Shown here: positions 43,191-47,840 of the stretch, piece after piece
Layout: every line of letters begins with the position of its first letter
Numbering within the stretch: position 1 is the stretch's first letter
Source of the DNA: Sphingorhabdus sp. EL138
Lineage (GTDB): Bacteria; Pseudomonadota; Alphaproteobacteria; Sphingomonadales; Sphingomonadaceae
Assembly (NCBI RefSeq): GCF_945882965.1
Contig: NZ_CAMCWY010000020.1
Location: 1-47,840, forward strand
Length of the DNA: 47,840 bases
Reading direction: 5' to 3'
Notes under the pieces: model-generated
Database searches by the model: none
Seen by the model: only the letters and a program-made list of their open reading frames with translations
Told to the model about the DNA's origin: nothing
Made by a program: the position numbers and the translations under genes

Positions 43191-44110
43191 CCGAACAGGA
43201 TCGCTGACAATTTTCGGCGTGTCGCTGCTACCCATGAGTCTTCCAATCCAATTAAAGCAAATATTTCGAGGAGCCGCGCCTTGGCTGCGCCGTCATTCCA
43301 TTCTCGGTCCGCCGCGATGCTATGTAACAACGCCTCGGCGGCACCATCGCGGTCGCCCGCTGCCATCAGGGCATTGGCAAGTTCCATGCGCAGGGCAAGG
43401 TCATCGGGTGACGCCGCAACGGCGGCTTTCAATCCGGCCAGTTCTTCAGGGGGAACAGCCGCAGCTGCTATGCTCAATACCGATCCCGCCTTTTCCAGCG
43501 CTGGGTCGGTACGCAGTTCCGCGCTTAGGCTGTCAAAAATAGCCTGCGCCTCCTCTTGACGCCCCAAAGCGGTCAGTGCCCGGATAAGCCCAGACAAAGC
43601 GGCAGGATGTTCGGGCAATACCGAAAGCACTTCGGCAAACAGGGCGTAAGCCTGTTCCGCGCCGTCTTGCACCAAAAGGGCCTCGGCCTCTGCCACAAGC
43701 GGTGCCAATGTTGCGGCTGGGTCGATAATGGCATCGCCAGCGGTGATCGGCAGCTTCTCCAACAATTGGTCAAGCATTTGGCGCAATAGCGGCTCCGTGC
43801 GTGCCGGCGACAGGTCGGCAACGGGCTGCCCTTGGAATATGGCATAAACCGTTGGAATGGACCGCACCTGAAATTGCGCGGCGATAAACTTGTTCTCGTC
43901 GACATTGACCTTAACCAGTATCACGCCGCGGTCTGCATATTCCGCCGCGATCTTTTCCAAAATCGGCGTCAGTTGCTTGCACGGTCCGCACCATTCGGCC
44001 CAGAAATCAAGGATCACCAACTGCTCCATCGACGGCGCGACAACGTCGGTCCGGAATTGCTCAACGGCTTTTTGTTCGTCGGTGGTCAGGCCCATCGTCG
44101 CCAAGGTCAT
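43187..44110 (-). CDS. Thioredoxin-TPR protein, CnoX (YbbN)-like
   Basis: This 307-residue protein has an N-terminal thioredoxin domain with FWAEWCGPCKQLTPIL (active Cys pair WCGPC near residues 40-44), VNVDENKFIAAQFQVRSIPT and a TPR-like C-terminal half (about 130-307). E. coli CnoX/YbbN lacks the active Cys pair (SxxC), works as a chaperone with GroEL and protects against bleach. Here the full CGPC motif suggests redox activity as well. It is the first gene of the two-gene unit with the LON-domain protein and diverges from tRNA-Gly. Confidence 0.92.
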   Translation of the reverse strand: MTLATMGLTTDEQKAVEQFRTDVVAPSMEQLVILDFWAEWCGPCKQLTPILEKIAAEYADRGVILVKVNVDENKFIAAQFQVRSIPTVYAIFQGQPVADLSPARTEPLLRQMLDQLLEKLPITAGDAIIDPAATLAPLVAEAEALLVQDGAEQAYALFAEVLSVLPEHPAALSGLIRALTALGRQEEAQAIFDSLSAELRTDPALEKAGSVLSIAAAAVPPEELAGLKAAVAASPDDLALRMELANALMAAGDRDGAAEALLHSIAADREWNDGAAKARLLEIFALIGLEDSWVAATRRKLSAILFG

Positions 44111-44280
44111 TCTCCAATCTTTAGGATTCGATTCGTCCCCTATGTGGGCAAAGCGATAGCTTTCACAAGACAGGCTTTACCCCGTTTTCGTAAAAAGGCG
44201 GCATTTGGAGCTTGCGGGGGGATATACCCCATGCTAACGGCGCGCCTCACCCGTCAGGATTTCAATGCCTGACCGCCAGA

Positions 44281-44355
44281 GCGGGCGTAGCTCAGGGGTA
44301 GAGCACAACCTTGCCAAGGTTGGGGTCGAGGGTTCGAATCCCTTCGCCCGCTCCA
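44281..44355 (+). tRNA. tRNA-Gly (anticodon GCC)
   Basis: The 75 bases fold as a cloverleaf. The acceptor GCGGGCG pairs with CGCCCGC, the D arm is GCTC-AGGGGTA-GAGC, and the anticodon stem is CAACC-TTGCCAA-GGTTG with GCC at 44313-44315. A T arm GAGGG-TTCGAAT-CCCTT follows, then CCA at 44353-44355. It reads GGC and GGU. The 3' end is a common integration target; a recombinase gene starts 107 bp downstream, in the same direction. Confidence 0.96.
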
Positions 44356-44417
44356 GTTTTCCTAGGAAAATCAAGGACTTACAAAATAGTCCTTTCGGGA
44401 CTAACCCCAAAAAACCT

Positions 44418-44438
44418 ATAAACGGATCATAAACGGAT
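44418..44438 (+). repeat. Tandem ATAAACGGAT repeats before the recombinase gene
   Basis: ATAAACGGAT occurs at 44418-44427 and 44429-44438, spaced 11 bp start to start, about one helical turn, 23 bp before the recombinase ATG. Such direct repeats fit arm-type sites for the recombinase, an Xis site, or an operator. The 60 bases before them hold overlapping inverted repeats (AAGGACT 44373-44379, AGTCC 44388-44392, GGACT 44398-44402) and the palindrome TTTTCCTAGGAAAA (44357-44370). Confidence 0.6.
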
Positions 44439-44461
44439 TTAGTCGTTTTTGAGGGGCGTTT

Positions 44462-45799
44462 ATGGACGTGGATGACACACCGCCGAGCACGAAGCGTCGA
44501 GCAGCACCCAAGGTTCTCGACAGCAAGACGTTCAAGGATGGAGCAATCTATCTTTACCGCCGAGCGGAATACAAAAAACCGACGTGGTTCATCCGCCTCA
44601 AGATCCCAGGTGCTAAGGGCTATGTATGGCAATCCAGCAAGACCACGGACGAGTACGAAGCCTATAAAGCGGCGGAAGATCTCTACAATCAGTCGCTGGT
44701 CAGGGTTTTGGGTGGCGGCAAGCTCCACTCCAAACGAATCAGCGACGGATTGAAGGCTTACGTCGCCCAGCTTGAGCCCGACCGCGAGCGGCTATCGATC
44801 CACTATAAGATCCTTTTGGCTGAGCGGTTGATCCCTGTCTTTCATGGCAAAACGTTTGACGAGCTTGATACTGCACTGATCTCAAGGATGGTCAGCAAAC
44901 TCACTGAGGGCTCCAAAAAGGTTCGGCTGTCACCCAACACGGTGAAGCGCATCTTTGCCGACCTTCGCACCTTCCTGAATTGGGCAGTCGAGCAAGGCTA
45001 CGCAGACAAGATACCGACGTTCCCCAAGGTCGTTGGCGAGCAAGGACGCCGACCTCACTTCAATTCAGAAGACTGGGCGAAGCTCACCGCCTTCATGCGC
45101 AACCGCCGTAAGGGCTGTCACGGTTCGGTTCTGCGTGATCGAGAAATGTTGAGGAACTACGTTCTGATTCTCGCCAACACGGGGATACGGGTCGGTGAAG
45201 CCAGAACTCTGAAGTGGCGCGACCTTCACAAGATTCACATCAAGGGTGACGAGAGGCAGGTAGCCGATGTTGAAGGCCAGGAAGCTGCCAAGCCCGTCAC
45301 CAACCTCGCCCTCACCGTTAGCGGCAAGACGGGCAAGCGTGAGGTGGTCGCGCGAACCTCGGAAACAAAGAAGCATTTTGAGCGCATTCTGACCCTACGC
45401 AAAGCCGACCTGACCGACGAACGATCCGACATTTGCGGTCTGAAAGAGGTTCCGCTGGACAGCTATGTGTTTTGCGGGATCGATGGGGTTCCAATCGGCT
45501 CGTTCAAGAAGTCCTTCGCAACCCTGATCCAAGAGGCTGGGGTCGAGACCGACAGCTTCGGTCAGCGGCGGTCGCTTTACTCCCTACGTCACACCTACGC
45601 GACGTTCCGCCTTCACGAGGGCGTCAACCAGTACATTCTTGCAAAGAATATGGGGACGTCGGTCGCGATGCTTGAAGCGTTTTACGGTCACACGTCCAAC
45701 ATTCTGGCGACCGATGAGCTGACCAAAAGCCGTGAGCGGAAGACGACCCATCAGAAAACCAAAAAGGTCTCCGCGCTAGACTGGCTGAGCGACGCCTAA
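44462..45799 (+). CDS. Tyrosine-type site-specific recombinase (integrase)
   Basis: This 445-residue integrase has an N-terminal arm-binding region, a core-binding helical domain (about 90-185) and a catalytic domain (about 195-430). Arg243 is in ANTGIRVGEARTLKW, a Lys is in SGKTGKREV (289 or 292), Arg376 is in YSLRHTYAT, and Tyr408 is in EAFYGH. The first His of the HxxR box is Tyr373, and the usual MGH His is Thr398 (NMGTS); both variants occur in this integrase group. It should catalyse insertion at the adjacent tRNA-Gly. The N-terminus is Lys- and Arg-rich. Confidence 0.93.
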   Translation: MDVDDTPPSTKRRAAPKVLDSKTFKDGAIYLYRRAEYKKPTWFIRLKIPGAKGYVWQSSKTTDEYEAYKAAEDLYNQSLVRVLGGGKLHSKRISDGLKAYVAQLEPDRERLSIHYKILLAERLIPVFHGKTFDELDTALISRMVSKLTEGSKKVRLSPNTVKRIFADLRTFLNWAVEQGYADKIPTFPKVVGEQGRRPHFNSEDWAKLTAFMRNRRKGCHGSVLRDREMLRNYVLILANTGIRVGEARTLKWRDLHKIHIKGDERQVADVEGQEAAKPVTNLALTVSGKTGKREVVARTSETKKHFERILTLRKADLTDERSDICGLKEVPLDSYVFCGIDGVPIGSFKKSFATLIQEAGVETDSFGQRRSLYSLRHTYATFRLHEGVNQYILAKNMGTSVAMLEAFYGHTSNILATDELTKSRERKTTHQKTKKVSALDWLSDA

Positions 45800-45815
45800 A
45801 GCCCGAATAAGCCCC

Positions 45816-45887
45816 AGAGAGCCTCGAAGTCGGCTGTAGGCGGCCTGCCTATAGGAAATGTTGGATCGACGCTCGACGAGGCTCTCT
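45816..45887. repeat. Perfect 11-bp inverted repeat downstream of the recombinase gene
   Basis: AGAGAGCCTCG (45816-45826) and CGAGGCTCTCT (45877-45887) are exact inverted copies with 50 bp between them. A second pair of words, ATAGGAAAT, recurs at 45851-45859 and 45930-45938. The 230 bp between the recombinase stop and the next start hold nothing else that I can name. The repeat could form a hairpin or bind a protein. Confidence 0.6.
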
Positions 45888-46029
45888 CGGCTCTCGGCAG
45901 GGTTCAATCTGGTGCGCAGAAAATTTCCCATAGGAAATCTCAAACCTTTTGTAGCGCTCCAAGCAGCCTCACAATTCACAAGTCCCGCCTAAACCCCGCT
46001 TGTGGGCGGCGAAAGGGGACCCGTTATTG

Positions 46030-46221
46030 ATGTTAGGGCTTTGCCCTCTAACTTATCGGGCACTGTCACAAGAGAAGGACGAGTTTGAGGAGTGGGCAAA
46101 ACCTTTAGTAGCTTTGTCAGCAGAAGCTGAGCGTATCTTGGGTGTGACTAATTCGCAGCTTGAATGCTGTCGTTCAACGGATAAGGTGATGCAAAGTTTA
46201 ATAGCGTTTGCAGAGATCTGA
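46030..46221 (+). CDS. Small hypothetical protein
   Basis: From the ATG at 46030 the product is 63 residues (MLGLCPLTYRALSQEKDEFEEW onwards, truncated here); a TTG at 46000 would add ten. It is predicted mostly helical and acidic. No family is recognised, no good ribosome-binding site is seen, and codon use is mixed. It lies 38 bp before the WYL/TerB gene on the same strand. It may be real or a chance frame. Confidence 0.35.
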   Translation: MLGLCPLTYRALSQEKDEFEEWAKPLVALSAEAERILGVTNSQLECCRSTDKVMQSLIAFAEI

Positions 46222-46259
46222 CTCTGCTTTAAATAATCTGAGGCGGCTGAGAGGGTAAC

Positions 46260-47678
46260 ATGGAGATTGGCGCTGTAATTTTCATGATCGTGGCTCTTAT
46301 ATGCTACGCTATAATTGCGAACTCTCAGGGCGATGCAGAGATAAAAGGCGCCGCATCTAATATTGATAACTTACTTAATGACGCACAGCTCGCAGGGGCT
46401 AGTCTCTGGACAATTACCATCTTTCGGAAGTCTGGATATCTTCATGATGTCCGAGAATTTAGGGGGGATGCTAATGCAGCGATTGCAAAGGCACTAACCT
46501 CTTGCCGTAAGTCTGGAATTTACAACGTCATCATCACAAAAAACGAACCAGCCATCCTAGAGTTTTATAGCACTAATCAGGACGGACGAGGCAAGGCAAT
46601 CGGTGGGTTTCGCATATCCACTGAACAAGACGTTGAAGTTCCAAATTTCAGCGAAAAAACGCAAACGGCAGCCAATGACCTTGATGTTCTATATGACGAA
46701 GTACAGCGGAATCTTGCCAAATTGCTTCTGGATAGCATCAAACCTAACATGAACGAAAAACAAGCAGAGATTTTGGGTTCGCTGCCAGAAGATAAACTCA
46801 TAGAAGTCATGGTCTCACAGATGGAGGGCGTAGAGCGATTATCGGGCGAGCCATATAAGTTTGTTATCCCGCTCAATTATACGTGCAAAGACGGCATACG
46901 ATATGATGATGTGCCATTGACAATATCTGTTGGTGACAATGCGCCTTCTGATGCGCTCACCAAATCCGCCCCAACCAATCAAACTGAAAAGCCATCTAGT
47001 TCAAGTGATTCGTTTGGATTTCCAGATCAGGACGCTTGGGAGGGCTCGGTTTACAATCTCGGAGGGAACCCATTCAGATGCGATGTTAAGCTTGGTTTCA
47101 GCTACACTGACAGTAATGGGGCAATAACAAATAGGCAGATACGCACCAAAGCTTTCGTGTCATGGCTAGATAATGATCATCTCGTTCTAGGCTTTTGCAA
47201 CTATCGGAAAGCAAATCGCTCTTTCGTTACAAGTCGCATGGAGGGCGTGGTGGATTTAGAGACTGGGGAGTGCATTGACGACATAGATCACTATCTGACG
47301 GAAGCCTATGCAGCCTCTGATTACAAGAAGGTGGATGAATTCATTAATCGCCACATGTCAGTAGTGGATTGCTTGCTGTATTTGGCAAAATTAGATGGCA
47401 ACATAACACCGACGCAAAAGTCGCTCGTTGTTGGCTACATCCAAGAAATGTGCGGGGTCGCAATGGTAACGGACCTCGTAGCTAAAAAACTTATCAAAGA
47501 TTTTGCTGAAGACCTTACACCTCAAAAATTCCGTAAATTGATCAATCAAATGCGAAAAGAGCAGCCTGAGAACATTGCCACATTACTTCAGTTGGGTCGG
47601 GATGTTGTTGACTTAAGACGAGGTAACACTGCTGGTGGGCAAGCTGCACTGGCATCAATTTTAAATGAAAAAAAGTGA
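46260..47678 (+). CDS. Membrane-anchored protein with WYL-like and TerB-like domains
   Basis: This 472-residue protein starts at an ATG with GAGAGGG upstream. One membrane helix lies at residues 4-20. Residues 30-225 are an uncharacterised alpha/beta region. A Ser- and Pro-rich linker (about 228-258) precedes a WYL-like segment (about 276-345: FSYTDSNGAITNRQIRTKAF and LVLGFCNYRKANRSF). The C-terminus (about 365-470: CLLYLAKLDGNITPTQKSLV) has the TerB pattern. WYL domains sense ligands, often nucleotides, in prokaryotic defence regulators; TerB occurs in tellurite and phage-defence systems. Function is unknown. Base composition is AT-richer than the core genome. Confidence 0.75.
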   Translation: MEIGAVIFMIVALICYAIIANSQGDAEIKGAASNIDNLLNDAQLAGASLWTITIFRKSGYLHDVREFRGDANAAIAKALTSCRKSGIYNVIITKNEPAILEFYSTNQDGRGKAIGGFRISTEQDVEVPNFSEKTQTAANDLDVLYDEVQRNLAKLLLDSIKPNMNEKQAEILGSLPEDKLIEVMVSQMEGVERLSGEPYKFVIPLNYTCKDGIRYDDVPLTISVGDNAPSDALTKSAPTNQTEKPSSSSDSFGFPDQDAWEGSVYNLGGNPFRCDVKLGFSYTDSNGAITNRQIRTKAFVSWLDNDHLVLGFCNYRKANRSFVTSRMEGVVDLETGECIDDIDHYLTEAYAASDYKKVDEFINRHMSVVDCLLYLAKLDGNITPTQKSLVVGYIQEMCGVAMVTDLVAKKLIKDFAEDLTPQKFRKLINQMRKEQPENIATLLQLGRDVVDLRRGNTAGGQAALASILNEKK

Positions 47679-47683
47679 CCGCG

Positions 47684-47749
47684 ATGAGGCATAAAGCACT
47701 GATGCTAGCTGTATCTGCAGCAGTTCTTGCTAACGGAGCGACAAGCTAA
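47684..47749 (+). pseudogene. Signal-peptide ORF ending early; possible frameshifted secreted protein
   Basis: The ATG at 47684 starts 21 residues, MRHKALMLAVSAAVLANGAT-S, a good signal peptide, before TAA at 47747-47749. In another frame the sequence stays open from 47734 to the window end, and reads IQSQKQLHDSLFELYMQGGL, which looks like real coding but has no start upstream of an ATG at 47794. A one-base deletion, a sequencing error or a separate gene could explain this. The continuation lies outside the window. It follows the WYL/TerB stop by 5 nt. Confidence 0.4.
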
Positions 47750-47840
47750 TTCAAAGCCAGAAGCAGCTCCACGACAGTCTTTTTGAACTCTACATGCAGG
47801 GCGGGTTAGAACTCTTTCAGGCTGGCACTCGTGGCTTAAA

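Larger units (their letters stand above)
44356..47840. mobile_element. Left end of an integrated genomic island at tRNA-Gly, right end outside the window
   Basis: A tyrosine recombinase gene lies directly after an intact tRNA-Gly. The cargo behind it is AT-richer than the core genes to the left, and it contains hypothetical proteins. Repeats typical of recombination or regulatory sites flank the recombinase. No second copy of the tRNA 3' end was seen up to 47840, so the right boundary, and thus the size, are unknown. Prophage, ICE or simple island cannot be told apart. Confidence 0.75.

Noticed and set aside
1-47840. CRISPR array or further tRNA/rRNA genes
   Set aside because: No regular repeat-spacer pattern and no second tRNA-like cloverleaf or rRNA sequence was seen on either strand.

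Overview
The window is a chromosomal, origin-proximal segment of an alphaproteobacterium, most likely of the Sphingomonadales. Four things point there: the gene content (DUF6489, COQ9-like, CBP3 family chaperone, MmcB, DUF1491); moderate-to-high GC with many GTG/TTG starts; the order hemE - intergenic gap - ppsR-maf-aroE-coaE-dnaQ, which is the known Caulobacter oriC neighbourhood; and a GTTC-N7-GTTC LexA-type box. The assignment comes from reading gene order and motifs, not from a database search.

Layout. (1) 1-1803: start of a class III alcohol dehydrogenase, then a Tat-exported molybdenum oxidoreductase with its membrane cytochrome b. (2) 1843-7715: the parB-parA-rsmG-mnmG block with 4-nt ATGA overlaps, then mnmE and a small DUF6489 gene, all on the minus strand. 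Two perfect parS sites lie here, one inside rsmG and one between mnmG and mnmE. (3) 7805-12282: dienelactone hydrolase (+), then terC, rho, hemJ and hemE (-). (4) 12283-12584: a gene-free gap with an all-A/T 20-mer, DnaA-box-like sites and two GANTC sites, proposed as oriC. Almost every gene to its left is on the minus strand and every gene for 6.5 kb to its right is on the plus strand, so transcription points away from the gap on both sides. (5) 12585-19086: ppsR-maf-aroE-coaE-dnaQ-hpf-ptsN-DUF1491, a cell-wall hydrolase, and mmcB behind a LexA-like box. (6) 19090-31745: DUF3604, sterol desaturase-like and Old Yellow Enzyme genes, an EamA transporter, COQ9, feoAB, ssb, a TVP38 plus FAD-disulfide reductase pair, a CDP-alcohol phosphatidyltransferase, DUF177, a cytochrome bc1 chaperone and bamE. 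(7) 32009-44110: maeB, mutS, a nucleoside transporter, a queuosine-precursor transporter, argB, yggT, folD, a lipoprotein, marC, a LON-domain protein and a thioredoxin-TPR protein. (8) 44281-47840: tRNA-Gly(GCC) followed at once by a tyrosine recombinase and more AT-rich cargo. This looks like the left end of a genomic island whose right end lies outside the window.

The core part works as a chromosome start region. ParA and ParB act on the parS sites beside the origin; rsmG, mnmG and mnmE modify rRNA and tRNA; hemE and hemJ serve haem synthesis; and the ppsR-to-dnaQ run is a tightly coupled housekeeping operon. The least described part is the island cargo, mainly a membrane-anchored protein with a WYL-like and a TerB-like domain (46260-47678), followed by a signal-peptide ORF that stops early while a neighbouring frame stays open to the window end. 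Other small signals include a perfect 15-bp palindrome between the OYE and EamA genes, a well-spaced rho promoter with a leader hairpin, two copies of a paired-hairpin intergenic element, and three copies of a short motif next to stop codons.
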